A DNA stretch of 64,000 nucleotides from Corbicula japonica (GCA_038501625.1 JAZAYU010000088.1:1612001-1676000); one strand, 5' to 3'. Shown: positions 26,417 through 36,424, counted from the stretch's first letter. The notes: generated by a model not told the origin, from the letters alone. Made by a program: numbers and translations.

Positions 26417-28731
26417 CATCATCATCATCATCATCATCATCGTCGTCGTCGTCGTTATCATCATCATAATAATAATAATATCAAAGTTCCCTTTTCATAT
26501 ACTAAAACTTTAGAAATTCGACTGTTGATTGCTTGTTTCTACGGATAACATGAAGGTAACGAAACGAAAGCAATAATTGATAGCAATTTAATTTCTTTGG
26601 GATCAAAGTTCTTTCGCGCATAAATCATAACTTACATTCCGCGCGGGTATAAATTCGCGAAGTTGTATAGTTATCATAAATTTAGTTATTCAATGGTTTT
26701 ATTTCAATCTCGTTTTGATTTTACGCACTTTTGCGGCAACATGTTTTCTTTAATCAATCGCAAAATACTCGAAGATTAAACCATCGCGAAATATAATGAC
26801 ATTTCAGCATTACTTTATACACTGGACATAGAGTCTACAGTGTCAGAATATCTGGACCTACAGTCTACAGTGTCAGGCTGATCCTAGAAGAAGTAATCCG
26901 TAAATCAAGGGAGATAATCCGACATGGATATGCTAATTCGGCTTAATCCATCGCTTAATCTGATCGGCGATCAAAATCAACTGAGTCGCGTGATGACACA
27001 TTCTTGATAAATAATTATGTGTGATAAACATTGTCTTGTTGATAAATAACGGACACCCCCTGGTGAATTAAGAAAACATGTTGCCGCAATATTGTTCAGG
27101 CGTTCACTACAGGTTAGAAAAAAAGACATAGACCGCACTAAGGCATCATGTTATTTCGCGCTGTCAAACTTTTGCGCAGATGTCGACAATTACATGTTTT
27201 TGCGTGGGTATGAATTCGCTCAATTTGTACAGTCCGCACGATGAGTCAAACAACTATGTTTTTATTTTATTTAGCGGTGATGAATTTCGTGCAGAGGTCG
27301 CAGATTAGATTTTCCCGCGATTATACGCGTGGATACGAAATCGCGCGCTTAGCAGTATTTTCATTAGATAAGCAACAACATAGTTAAATTTCGCTTAGAT
27401 TTAATTTAGCGCAGTTTTGCTAGAGCGAAACATGGAAAAATAAAACCCGCCCGAAATATAACGATCTCAGACTCTGGCCACACGAAATAGCAAATATAAT
27501 TTGAAAGACAGGGGCAGATTCAGAGGGGTTCAGTGGGGTAGCTCGAACCCCCTTTTTGGAGAGTAATATTTAATTTGTATGAGGATTTAGGCCAGAAAGT
27601 TGGAACTTATCAAGGAAATATCCGAAGAGAGCCCCAAACCAACTTCTTTTCGTGGATATCTTGCATCCAACCCTGAAGGTAATTATTAAAGAGAGGGAAT
27701 TCCGTTTTATCAGTAAGGGAATAAGGTTGGCACGCTCTGACGGCGGGGAACGTTGCTTCGCTGTGGGATGAATTTTTCATTTGCACAACAGCGTTTCTGA
27801 CGCTAAGACGATGACTGCTGGATTCTCGGTGTTGTTGAAAAGTTTAAAGTCGCTAGGAGTCAATAATATTTTGACAACATCGTATATTCTAGATTCCTGG
27901 GTGCGCTCTTTACATTCAACATTAAATTTGTGTGTGATATAACTGATGTTACACGATATAAACTTACACACATTTATTTTTTTCATAACAAAGTCATTTT
28001 TACATTTCTGCTCAACTTAGAGTTAATATAAATGCAAAAAAAAGTTCTTTTTGTACATAAAAAGTAAGTGCATTTCACCTGACCACTTCTCTGTGTTAGC
28101 CCTATGCCTATCATGGCCCCTCCTCATTAGCATTCCCCTCCGTCGTGTTAACCCCCTCCGCGTTAGCACTTTTCTCCTCATGTGAGGCCCTCCGCCTAAG
28201 TATTTTTCTTTCTGTCCATTTTCCTTTTTGTTATTTAATATAAATGTTTAATATGACTATCCTAAATGCGAAGTCTATATAAAACGGTCTCAATTTGGCT
28301 TTTTCTTCTTAATTAACAGCCAGCAAATTTTCATTAAAATATTCGAAAGTTGAAAAAACGGCCCATTTTCCGATTACGAATTATCACGCATATGTCATAA
28401 AATGAATTTTCGCGCGGGTATAAATTTGCGCATTTTGTAATAGTCTCATTTAATTTAGATAAACTATTACAGTTTACATAGTTCAGTTTCGCTCAGATTT
28501 GATTTCGCTCGCGCAAAATACGCAAAAAGTACATCCGCACAAAATATAAGATAATCGTAGGTGAACCAATATGTATAGAAATTCAGACAAAGAGAGACGA
28601 ATTTATTTTTATTAAACTATACTTATCATCAAAAGTACAATTAGATATATTCTGAATAGGTAAAAAATAATTTGAATGTTAGTAAATTAAAAAACTTCCG
28701 TAGTTGATATTATTAATTATATGAACATGTA

Positions 28732-28808
<77 letters not shown>

Positions 28809-29920
28809 GATCATAATCATCGTCGTCGTCGTCATTTTCTGCTATTTTCCGGAAACAAAATTAATTAAGGCCACAAAGTCATTAAAAAGATTGAAAATTT
28901 ATTTGACATTAACACGATTATTTGTCAATAAACTTAAAATAAAGAGCGGGTAAAATTAAGACAATACATTGATATTAGGTATTAAGTATTAGAAACAAAA
29001 TTTTAAACAAAAATAATACACGAGTTGCATGCAGAAAAAGTTTGTCAATTTTGACGACAGAAAAAAAAACACATAAACATATACATGTAAATGTTTGTGT
29101 TATTGAAATCTACATTTTAGTTATATCTTTTGTTTCCTAATTATACCCTTAATAACAAAAAGCGTAAATACCCTAAACTTGGAAAAACTAAATTTGGAAA
29201 CTTGGTTTCCTTACGTGCCTTGTTTGCTAGGAATATATAATTTTAGACCTTACCTAGAATATATACTCGTCAATATTAGCTCAGAAACAAAACTTTTAAT
29301 AAATCTAATAAGCCTTAGCACTGTTTTATTTCGGACACACAAGCAAGGCGGACAGAGTGGATATTTTGTTTGTTTAAAACAGTTCATTTCGAGATAACCG
29401 TACCACAGGTAAGCAATTAGGATAGACGATTTCCTAGTGTTTTTTTTCATTACCTAGAACTGTTTTAAACATCATCCGAATTAAACAATTCACACTTATG
29501 CAGTCTATTAAGTTCACATTGACTACTACAAAAAGTACCATGGATAAACGATTTGACTAGACGATTCACCGTATTTTTTTCGCAGCTGAACTGTTTTAAA
29601 CCATCGCACATTGACAACCCAACAGTATCATATATAAGCGAATTTGTTAGACGATTCACCCTATTTCTCTCCTTAGCTGAACTGATTTAAACCTTGTTCG
29701 AATGAAAAAAAATCTCACTTATACAGTTTATCTCAACTGACTACCCAAACGATAAAATTAACAAGTTTTTCAGGTTTCCGTTTGTGCATACGTTCTTACT
29801 TCTTACCTTTAACAATCCGAAAGGCAAACCCTGTGCTGGCGAGGCCGGTGGGTAAATATCCATGGGCGGTGAGGATTCCGACGTGTAACCCTCCTCTGGA
29901 CAGTCCATATCTAATTGCAT
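16465..29920 (-). CDS. Awh: Arrowhead / LHX6-LHX8 class LIM-homeodomain transcription factor, complete, 5 coding exons
   Basis: Predicted nuclear DNA-binding regulator of 280 residues. Coding segments are 29920-29807, 21750-21569, 19638-19427, 17444-17175 and 16529-16465. They total 843 nt, and phases agree at all four junctions (0, 2, 1, 1). LIM1 (about residues 44-96) has ligands C44, C47, H65, C68, C71, C74, C93 and D96. LIM2 (105-158) has C105, C108, H127, C130, C133, C136, C155 and H158. The homeodomain spans 179-238, with F8, L16, F20, W48, F49, Q50, N51 and R53 all in place. The third-helix sequence [15 protein letters not shown] and the preceding DLERIA..TGLSKR are Arrowhead-type; vertebrate LHX6 has RVIQVWFQNCRARHKK. 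The length is close to that of fly Awh as I recall it (about 275). In flies Awh specifies imaginal histoblasts and some neurons, and LHX6/8 specify interneurons and craniofacial tissue; the role here is inferred. Family assignment is firm; the terminal exon is less certain. Confidence 0.93.
17175..17444 (-). CDS. Awh: Awh exon 4 (homeodomain)
   Basis: The acceptor is TTCTTATGCAG. The exon starts with AT, completing GAT (Asp) from exon 3, then a Lys/Arg-rich linker and the whole homeodomain. A four-Gln run and a Ser/Gly/His-rich stretch follow. The donor is ambiguous: GAAG|GTATAT at 17175, or ATAT|GTAAGT six bases further on at 17169. Both keep the same phase, so the alternative merely adds Gly-Ile and changes the split residue. 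Confidence 0.94.
17715..17845. repeat. Decayed family A foldback in Awh intron 4/3 region
   Basis: TGTCTCAAGTCTCAA on the left and TTGAGATTCGATACTGGTTTCC on the right resemble family A arms, with much of the left arm lost. It lies in intron 3 (17445-19426), followed by (AATT)n. Confidence 0.5.
18660..18826 (+). repeat. Dispersed family B copy (Awh intron 3)
   Basis: Nearly full length: GGGGTTGTTCGAACTTC, TTATCATGTAACTACCCTAA and AATCTTGCATCTGACCCTG are all present. Confidence 0.8.
19318..19373. repeat. Palindrome in Awh intron 3
   Basis: GTGGGCGGTGGTGAGAAGGA and its near-complement TCCTTCTCATCCCCGCCCAC meet at TTTTTAAA. A stem of about 23 bp, 55 bases beyond the exon 3 donor. Confidence 0.85.
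19427..19638 (-). CDS. Awh: Awh exon 3 (LIM domain 2)
   Basis: The acceptor is TACTTGCAG and the donor is AAAG|GTATTT; the exon is 212 nt. It begins with the last base of the split Arg codon and ends with the first base of an Asp codon. It encodes the second zinc finger pair with the LHX6/8/Awh hallmark DWVRRAR, then YHLACFAC and [11 protein letters not shown], and all eight zinc ligands. Confidence 0.95.
21569..21750 (-). CDS. Awh: Awh exon 2 (LIM domain 1)
   Basis: The acceptor is TTCTTTCAG and the donor is GCCAG|GTAAAA. The 182-nt exon starts in phase 0 and ends two bases into an Arg codon. It encodes a full LIM domain with C-x2-C-x17-H-x2-C-x2-C-x2-C-x18-C-x2-D spacing and the LIM-typical KVNDQSWH and CLRCCVC segments. 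It follows an 8,056-bp first intron. Confidence 0.93.
23985..24250. promoter_or_regulatory. Cluster of ETS-type ACTTCCGGT motifs in Awh intron 1
   Basis: ACTTCCGGT(C/T) near 23990, 24181 and 24232 and ACCGGAAAC near 24103 (with CACGTGA beside it) give four sites in 260 bases. Could be an enhancer or an unrecognised repeat; no function shown. Confidence 0.25.
24812..24990. repeat. Dispersed family C copy
   Basis: GTAGATCCAGATCAGCCAGC and GTGTGATCAGGGTCTGCACT, the two hallmark blocks of the family. Confidence 0.75.
25741..25907. repeat. Dispersed family C copy
   Basis: Begins CCCTTTACTCCATATAAATA; contains GTGCAGATCCAGATCA and its inverted partner GCTGATCTGGATCTAC; ends TATATATGGAGAATAGGG, the inverted terminus. 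Confidence 0.82.
25955..26052. repeat. Family A foldback, right half
   Basis: GGCCATTTCAGCCAATCAGA through TTTGAGACTGGTCTCC and TTTTATGAGCTAAGGCAC, with a decayed left arm. Confidence 0.65.
26053..26115 (+). repeat. tRNA-like 3' half (SINE head or tRNA relic)
   Basis: GAGGTTCGAATCCCGTCTTG matches the T-arm/B-box consensus, preceded by a plausible anticodon-arm length. No complete cloverleaf could be folded. Confidence 0.4.
26344..26485. repeat. Microsatellite (AAT)n(CAT)n(CGT)n(CAT)n(AAT)n
   Basis: Uninterrupted trinucleotide blocks. The poly-Ile/Met open frames across it are artefacts. Confidence 0.97.
26606..26815 (+). repeat. Dispersed family E copy
   Basis: TTTCGCGCATAAATCA, CGCGCGGGTATAAATTCGCG and TCGCGAAATATAATGACATT. 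Confidence 0.75.
27145..27480 (+). repeat. Dispersed family E, two partial copies
   Basis: Repeated TTCGCGC / TTTAGCGCAGTTTTGC / CCGCCCGAAATATAACGA blocks. Confidence 0.65.
27510..27675 (+). repeat. Dispersed family B copy
   Basis: AGGGGCAGATTCAGAGGGGT start, GCTCGAACCCCCTTTTTGGA, and TCTTGCATCCAACCCTGAAG end. Confidence 0.82.
28365..28555 (+). repeat. Dispersed family E copy
   Basis: TTTCGCGCGGGTATAAATTT, TTGATTTCGCTCGCGCAAAA and TCCGCACAAAATATAAGAT. Confidence 0.75.
28729..28838. repeat. (ATT)n microsatellite
   Basis: About 26 units of ATT, followed by a short CGTCGTCGTC tract. Confidence 0.97.
29807..29920 (-). CDS. Awh: Awh exon 1 (first coding exon, 38 codons)
   Basis: Encodes the leader from M1 to K38, rich in Pro, Ser and acidic residues, with a second Met at position 5. 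The exon ends AAAG|GTAAGA in phase 0, matching the phase-0 start of exon 2. This ATG is the first one downstream of the TATA box at 30076-30070. The frame stays open further upstream to a TAA near 30032, but there is no in-frame ATG and no convincing splice acceptor there. This supports the chosen start. Confidence 0.82.
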
Positions 29921-30069
29921 TACACAGTGTGCTCCGGGCGGACAAATAGTTGTTTCGAAGTTGGGTCCGTAAATTTGTTCAGAAGTACACGATTTTATTA
30001 CAAATCCCGTGCACTTGTAATAGTATATTCCTTAACACACTGGAGCGAAACAGCTCTATTTGATGCGAG

Positions 30070-30076
30070 TTTTATA
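30070..30076 (-). promoter_or_regulatory. TATA box of Awh core promoter
   Basis: TATAAAA on the minus strand lies 150 bases upstream of the Awh start codon. Transcription would be expected to begin about 30 bases downstream, near 30040-30045, where the sequence is CTCCAGTG. No ATG occurs between that point and the proposed start codon. Confidence 0.55.
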
Positions 30077-30340
30077 GAAGTGCACACAACTTCAGGTTTT
30101 TCTTTTTTAATTTAACTGTCTTTTAAGAAAAAAAACACACTATATATCCATGCTTAAAGAAAGTGAGTACGTTTAATGATTACACCCCAAAAAGACAAAC
30201 TGTATAGAATTTCATTTTTCAAATGATGATATTATTTTTTTTTATATCAGAAATTTCAATTTCTAGACTAAATTCTTGTAGAATCGCCTGAGATTACCAT
30301 TTTCTTAGCGACACTTGCAAATGCACGTTAGGACAGGCGC

Positions 30341-30384
30341 TGATTGGTTAACAATATGCCGAATCCCCGCCCCTGATTGGTTTA
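30341..30384 (-). promoter_or_regulatory. CCAAT - GC box - CCAAT cluster upstream of Awh
   Basis: On the Awh strand this reads AACCAATCAG, then GGGGCGGGG, then AACCAATCAG within 44 bases. CCAAT boxes are bound by NF-Y, and GC boxes by Sp/KLF factors. The cluster lies about 265-310 bases upstream of the TATA box. The paired spacing is unusual in this AT-rich window and suggests a real proximal promoter element. Confidence 0.5.
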
Positions 30385-30399
30385 TCACAGCACGCGCTG

Positions 30400-31290
30400 A
30401 CAATCTAGTCAAACGCATTAGACGCTTTCAAATAGTCTCCTTATCGACCAAGATCAAGGAGTAATGGATTCTAAATATCAAGAAGACCCCCAGTTTTATT
30501 GTTGTTGATTTTTATCGCCTCTACAACATTGTTGATAGTAATACTGACAAATTTCTTGACATGACAAACATTTGGGGTCTCACTTTATGCCATATTATCA
30601 CCAAATTTGATCTAATCATGAAACGCATCTTCATAGAATAACCGACCGTGTAACTGTTAATTTTCATTAATTATAGAACTTCAAAGGAAATTAAAATGTT
30701 TGTTAACGGTAAATTTATTCTTGTTGCGCAATTTTTGTAATTAAGATGTCCTTAGTCAAAAGCGTTTAGGGACACCACATATGGAATACCTTACGTGCCC
30801 CGGTATTTGTAGATGCACGCTGTTTTTGAAATAATAAAAATAAAAAGAAATGCTATAAAATAGAAGCGTGATTTTTCTTTGAAATTATATTGCTATTTTC
30901 GCAATTAAACGCGTTCTTTCAAATCGGCTTTTTTATAACAAGAACTTGCGCGGGAAATTGTACCTTTCATTGCCCCCAGGATATAAAAATTAGCACCTGT
31001 AAAATATCTTTGAAAAAAGAAAGAGTTCTAAACTATTCAATATACTAACATGTTTAGATATAAAAAAACCATATATAATTGAGCGAGCTGGTTTATGGAC
31101 TTGTGCAGAACTCGATTTGTGACTAAAAATCTTGTTACCTTAAACATTGATTAGTATCGACAAACCCAAGGAGTGAAAACTAACCGGTACGGAGATTCGA
31201 GTTACCTTCACCTAGATTTTAATATCACAGTCCGATGACTATTTAACACTGCCATCATTATGATGTGACAAATATTTTAGTATTCAAAAC
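30400..31290. other. Upstream flank of Awh; nothing recognised
   Basis: AT-rich sequence, no open frames with splice support. Confidence 0.4.
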
Positions 31291-31439
31291 CTAGTCATGT
31301 CCATCAGGATATTAATAGTGACGGCGCATATCTTGATCCTCATCACCAACGTAACCGCCACCCCCGCCATCGCAGTCGCCGTCAACGTCGTCGTCGCAGC
31401 TGCCGCCGTCGCCGCCACCACAAATCACCATAACCTTAT

Positions 31440-31469
31440 TATTTTTGATGATAATGATGATGATTATGA

Positions 31470-31501
<32 letters not shown>

Positions 31502-31523
31502 ATGATGATTATTATTATTATAA

Positions 31524-31596
<73 letters not shown>

Positions 31597-31630
31597 CATC
31601 GTTATTATTATTATTATTATTATTATTATC

Positions 31631-31669
<39 letters not shown>

Positions 31670-31735
31670 TTATATTATTATTTTATATTATTATTCTTAT
31701 TATTATTCTTATTATTATTTGTATCATCACTTTCG
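31440..31735. repeat. Compound trinucleotide microsatellite
   Basis: GAT, GCT, then (ATT)n over more than 200 bases. Poly-Tyr and poly-Ile frames across it are artefacts. The flank 31310-31435 is rich in CCGCC/CGTCG triplets. Confidence 0.97.
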
Positions 31736-32427
31736 AGGTTTAACAGCCGATGAAAACTGTTTATTTTTATAACTACCACTTTGTATTTTAAGTGGTCATG
31801 TATGATTAAAGTGTTTGATCTAGCAGAGGTGTTTCTTTTGCCTCAATCAACAGCTGGAATGGCGAGAAGTCCGTCTGATTGAGAGATAATACGTTTAGTA
31901 TGACGACCAATAATGTTTTGTTAACTAATTATTGGAGTGTTTTCGTCCGTTTTTCACTACACTAGGCGACCCGCTGTGCCCACATGTTATGGAGTTTCTA
32001 TAATTTCTTTTTTGATGTAAATTTATTCTTTTCTGCGACTGTGTTTGAATGTACTCTTAGGTTGCATTAAACAAAATAACGCAGTACTCCTCCATAGAAG
32101 AATTGACTTCCTTTAAGTTCACGGTAATCTTTCTCTTCATCTTGGGATGGGGCCGGGTAGGGAAAGCGCTCTTACGTTAGAAATCGGGCTGTTTTTTTGC
32201 CTTTTCTGCAAGGATACCACGTCAGGAAAAGAAAAGAAAATAAAGATATTTCCTGCCTATTTCTTGTTGAATAGAGGCGGACTAATAATGAAAAGCGTAA
32301 ATACTATGTATTTTTGGGGACCGTATTTGGGATACCGCGTTTTAAATAGGGTCTGGTCGGTCAGAGATCAGTAATTTTCTTGCAAGTAAGAAATCTTTAT
32401 CTGCAAAAAAACTATCCAATACGCATT

Positions 32428-32500
32428 CTGTGCCGGCTGATCTGGATCTAAACTGGTCGCACATGCGTAAAAATACGTATTAATGAAGGGAAGGGTTAAT
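32428..32500. repeat. Family C right end
   Basis: GTGCCGGCTGATCTGGATCT and a terminal GAAGGGAAGGGTTAA. Sequence between 31740 and 32427 shows nothing recognised. Confidence 0.65.
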
Positions 32501-32599
32501 CACTTCATATCAGCCAAAAGTGAAAGAATAAGAACTGCGATATTTCAGACAACAAGGCTCTTAAAATCAAATCAGAATTTCATTATAAATTAAAAAAAA

Positions 32600-32690
32600 T
32601 GTTTATAATTGTTTGTATTTATTACCGTGAAGAAGGCTTGTAAGGCCGAAACGTTGGTGAGGTGAAATACATATAAGTGAAAATTTTAAT
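32600..32690 (+). repeat. Sequence with GGCCGAAACGT core
   Basis: GTGAAGAAGGCTTGTAAGGC followed by CGAAACGTTGG: a GGC..GCC hairpin then GAAAC, the arrangement seen in hammerhead-type repeats. A related block lies at 34526-34549 on the other strand. Flanking GTATTTATT and GAAATAC are weakly complementary. Confidence 0.4.
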
Positions 32691-33118
32691 CGTGTTTAGT
32701 ATTTTTTTACTTCGTTTTATTATAAATTTCAAACATATTCAGTGATTTTAATGTACATTTTTATAATAAAAAGGCTGTAAATTAGAAAAGAACTTGTATG
32801 AAGAGTATTCTTCGTACAATATTGTCTCCCTTGACAATAATTGCGCACCACAGCCTTGCTTTCAACATTTTCTTTATGTAAGCGTGAAACCCGGACTTCA
32901 AACATTGGAAAGAACCTAGTAAATGTCTTCTATGTCACGATGAACTCATTAAACTATCATTAATAAATTATTTGATGGACCCCCTTTTTTTAATTTTAAA
33001 CTTATTTAATTTGCATCGATCATAAAACAAATTCTTTTAACTTATATTTATCATGTCCTTGAAACCAGTACACGCGTGAGGTATGTATTGTGAAAACTGC
33101 AGAAAAATCTAATCCCTG

Positions 33119-33190
33119 GTGGGATTCGAACCTACAACCTCCGGACCTGGAATCCCACGCTTTACTCCAAGACCACCGTTCCTTCTGAGA
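33119..33190 (-). repeat. tRNA-like sequence (SINE head or tRNA pseudogene)
   Basis: On the minus strand GGTCTTGGAG resembles an A box and AGGTTCGAATCCCACC is a clean B box at the right distance, but acceptor strands do not pair well. Confidence 0.5.
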
Positions 33191-33231
33191 CCACTGGCAT
33201 GAAGAGGGATAACAAGAGGGATGCATTACAT

Positions 33232-33412
33232 TACAGTCCAACCTATGCTAAAGAGCTCATGTAAACAAAGACCACTTGTAAATAAATACCACATTTTATT
33301 TGTCCCGCTGACTGATTTTAAGATTTTAACCTGTGAACAAAGACCACCTGCCTTCAAGAGACCACTTTTCGGTTTTCCCCTGAGTGGTCTTTGAAGACAA
33401 GTTTGATGATAC
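33232..33412. repeat. Dispersed family D copy
   Basis: TTACAGTCCAACCTATGCTA start, AACAAAGACCACTTGTAAAT, and GAGTGGTCTTTGAAGACAAG end. It directly abuts the tRNA-like sequence. The stretch 33415-34135 shows nothing recognised. Confidence 0.82.
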
Positions 33413-34144
33413 TTGAAACCATCTTCTTTTTGAAAAACAACAAAAAACCCACTAATTGTTTCTTGTGTAATACTGATGATAACATTTTCATGGGTTAGCC
33501 GTTTATACTTCAAACAAACCTCGACGTACAATTATCATTGATTCGACTGCATCAGTTTTTCGGATACTAACCTGGACCTCACGCTTTAATCTTTTTGCGT
33601 ACAAATGTTTCTCCGCCATACAATTATCATATGACGATTGAACAAATTGGGCAATTTGGTTTCCATAACTCAACTCTTTGCGCTGATTCGTTTTCTAAAC
33701 GGATTCCACACTTATTTTACGTTCTCATCAGTAGCATTTATGCCACGATCTTTTGCTCGTATAATCCCCATTATTAAAACAAATCGTTTCCCTTTTCTAC
33801 TCAGAGTGAACGCCGTTCTGATCGTGGCCATAATAATTACCCGGCATCCATCCCGGAAATGAGTTTTCACAAAGCCTTATATTTTGAGCACAATAATGGC
33901 ATTATATTCAATTGAAAAAAGTATCAAAGCCCCGTTTTGCCCATGCTCATAAACGTCTATATTAAAATATGAATTTTCGAATGAAATTTGTTCTAAATAT
34001 TTTGCAGAAAACCGTTTGAGTAGCAGAACTACGGCATGAAAATGAAATTTATGTTATGCTTCTATTTCGAAATAACTGTTAACCTTGACAATATGATGTT
34101 GTTAGTTGTGGTTGGTCAAATGAAAACTGGTTAAAAATTAATAA

Positions 34145-34445
<301 letters not shown>

Positions 34446-34482
34446 TTTATTTATTTTTTTATTTATTTACTTATTATTTATT

Positions 34483-34590
34483 TATAAGTATAAAACACAG
34501 ATGTTTTCACTCTTTTTACATGACGTTTCGGCCATGCGGCCTTTATCAAATCGAACAAACGTCATGTAAAAACTGTGTTTTATACTTATA
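34483..34590 (-). repeat. Inverted repeat enclosing a degenerate hammerhead-ribozyme-like core
   Basis: An 18-bp perfect inverted pair (34483-34500 and 34573-34590) and an inner 12-bp perfect pair (34514-34525 and 34560-34571). On the minus strand the order is stem III 5' strand, TTT, a short loop, TTGATAA, the hairpin GGCC-GCAT-GGCC, GAAA, stem III 3' strand. This is the hammerhead order, but the consensus CTGATGA is TTGATAA and stem I is minimal, so it is probably inactive. Confidence 0.5.
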
Positions 34591-34960
34591 TTCTATATCC
34601 CTTCGGATATTTTAATGATTATTTATTTATATTTTTAAATATATATGGAAGTTTACCCGTAGCCAGAACTAATAAGAATTTGAAACACTATTTTAATTCA
34701 TACGATAAAATAATATTATTAAAGCGGACGTTTCACATTTGGGTTCAATATTTACTTAAAACAAACAGAATTTATGATCAAAACAAAGTGCAATACGAAG
34801 TAGTAAAGTGGCCATGTAACTTGTAACGTCCATTACGTAATACGTTCATTGCTGACGTCCATATTATGACGCAATTGTTTAACAACGTCAATAGACGTCC
34901 ATAGATACAACGCAGATATACGGTACGAAATGATGACGTTTTTTAATATTGTATTTTGTA
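34591..34960. other. Upstream flank of the 34982 exon
   Basis: Several GACGTCCAT / AACGTC motifs (34827-34900) resembling CRE half sites lie before the possible acceptor at 34961. Suggestive only. Confidence 0.25.
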
Positions 34961-34981
34961 GAACTTCGTAAAATGTAGGTT

Positions 34982-35343
34982 ATGAATGTTAAAAGTAACA
35001 ACAAAAACGTGTTGCCTAAAAAGGTATGGGCTCACTTTAAAGCCCTGGTTGAGCGTGGGCTCGCTGCCAGAAGTAAGGGAAAACAGAACACGCCAGCCTT
35101 TGCCCTTATAGCACAAGAAGTTCAACGCCACTTTTACTTGTATGGAGAAGATATTCTGTGTACGGACAATCTATCATGGCGGCAGAAGGTGATGGACGTG
35201 TTTGGAATATCGAGTGACAATAACGCCCGGAAACAGTCTTTGAAACCCCCAGCAGCAAGGAAAAGAGCAATAGAAAAAATAGTTCAGAATTTTTACGACA
35301 AAGTGTCAACTGAGTTAGTATATGACGACAAGGAATCTCTCAT
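34982..35343 (+). CDS. Probable first coding exon of an unrecognised gene
   Basis: ATG at 34982 opens a 120-codon reading frame of ordinary, non-repetitive composition, ending at an excellent donor, CAT|GTAAGT (35344), two bases into a codon. The protein is basic and helix-prone: KKVWAHFKALVERGLAAR near the start, a middle block with SWRQKVMDVFGIS, and a Lys/Arg-rich AARKRAIEKIV segment. There is no signal peptide or membrane segment. TTTTGTAG at about 34954-34961 could be an acceptor for an untranslated leader exon, and an in-frame TAG lies just before the ATG. I do not recognise the family. It may belong with the exons at 54915, 60705 and 62904, since phases are compatible. A retroelement fragment cannot be excluded. 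Confidence 0.62.
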
Positions 35344-36130
35344 GTAAGTATTGATTTAATCTTTGAATATGTAATTTTCTTCGTTTGAGTGAAATCGAAT
35401 AAAAGAAAATTAATTTATCTTAGTTAAATGTAATGAACGCTATGTGGCATTGTAATATATGCACGAGGATTAAATATGTAGTTTGTTTAAATGTGTAAAT
35501 TGGTCAGTCAGCTTTGGACCATAAGGACATATTTAACTTAACTTTACAATTAAAATACAGTAATGAAGGGCTGTGCATATGTGATTAAATTATTATCTTG
35601 GTTAAATTATTATCGAGTTAATATTCCGATAAAAAAGCGATGGATGAAAAGAATTGTATTTTTATCACGATATGAAAAAGACTGCTGTAATAATTATGTT
35701 GGTCGACTGTCCGAATGCTTACTCATATACAGCAGAGTATTTCATAAAGAGTTTGATGTCAGTAAAGATAAAACCAACTAGTTTAAGGCTAAATTTGTAA
35801 GTCGCCAATGATGTGTTACTTAAGAAATAAATGTTGAAATATGTGCTCTATGATTACTGTAGTTCGGATGATGTTCGTGGGCGGAGGGGGGGGGGGGAAT
35901 GTTAAATTTCATTATAGTCTGGATTTATTCAAACGCTTATTCAACTACTCGCGATTTTATTTCCAAAGACTGTCTGGGTAAAACCTGACTTTTTGAAATG
36001 GCTCGAATTTAAAATACCGCGAACTATGATCCCGAAAAATTTAATTAGCAACTAGAAGGAAAGTCCGTCCATAAAGGGCAACAGTTTGGTCACGTGATTA
36101 CATTTTAGAATTGACTTCTTTACAAGGTTT
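35344..36130. other. Nothing recognised
   Basis: Downstream of the 34982 exon; includes a run of 11 G near 35887. No further exon with good splice sites seen. Confidence 0.4.
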
Positions 36131-36144
36131 TACAAATGATTTTT

Positions 36145-36232
36145 CCTCTACCGGGTAGCGAACCCTTACCGTCACGGCGAACGCGCCTAGCCACGCAATT
36201 CCGACAGCGCTACCGACTGAGCTAGCAAACAA
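36145..36232 (-). repeat. tRNA-like sequence (SINE head)
   Basis: Minus strand: GCTAGCTCAGTCGGTAGCGC is a strong D-arm/A-box, and GGGTTCGCTACCC a B box. The middle is longer than in a normal tRNA, which favours a tRNA-derived SINE. Confidence 0.55.
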
Positions 36233-36424
36233 AGTCCTTTTATAGATTAAAAGTCTGTACGGACGGACGAATGTGTAGATAGATTGACCGAAACATACAA
36301 ACGATTACAGATAGTCGTTCGGCCGATACTTACCTTAATGTGGGCATGGTAAAGTTAGCAGAATGGCAGAAACAGCAGAATGAAAATATTTGATTCTGCT
36401 GATCTGCCCAGCCTGTTGGTAGAA

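Larger units (their letters stand above)
21751..29806 (-). other. Awh intron 1 (8.06 kb)
   Basis: Large first intron between leader and LIM1. Contents listed separately: family C copies, microsatellites, family E copies and one family B copy. About 21.9-23.9 kb and 28.9-29.8 kb hold no recognised repeat apart from a poly-G run near 23508. Developmental regulators often keep enhancers in such introns; none can be called from one sequence. Confidence 0.7.

Noticed and set aside
29920..30031. Longer Awh N-terminus from the open frame upstream of the ATG
   Set aside because: The frame is open to a TAA near 30032 but has no ATG and no convincing acceptor, and the TATA box places it in the 5' leader.
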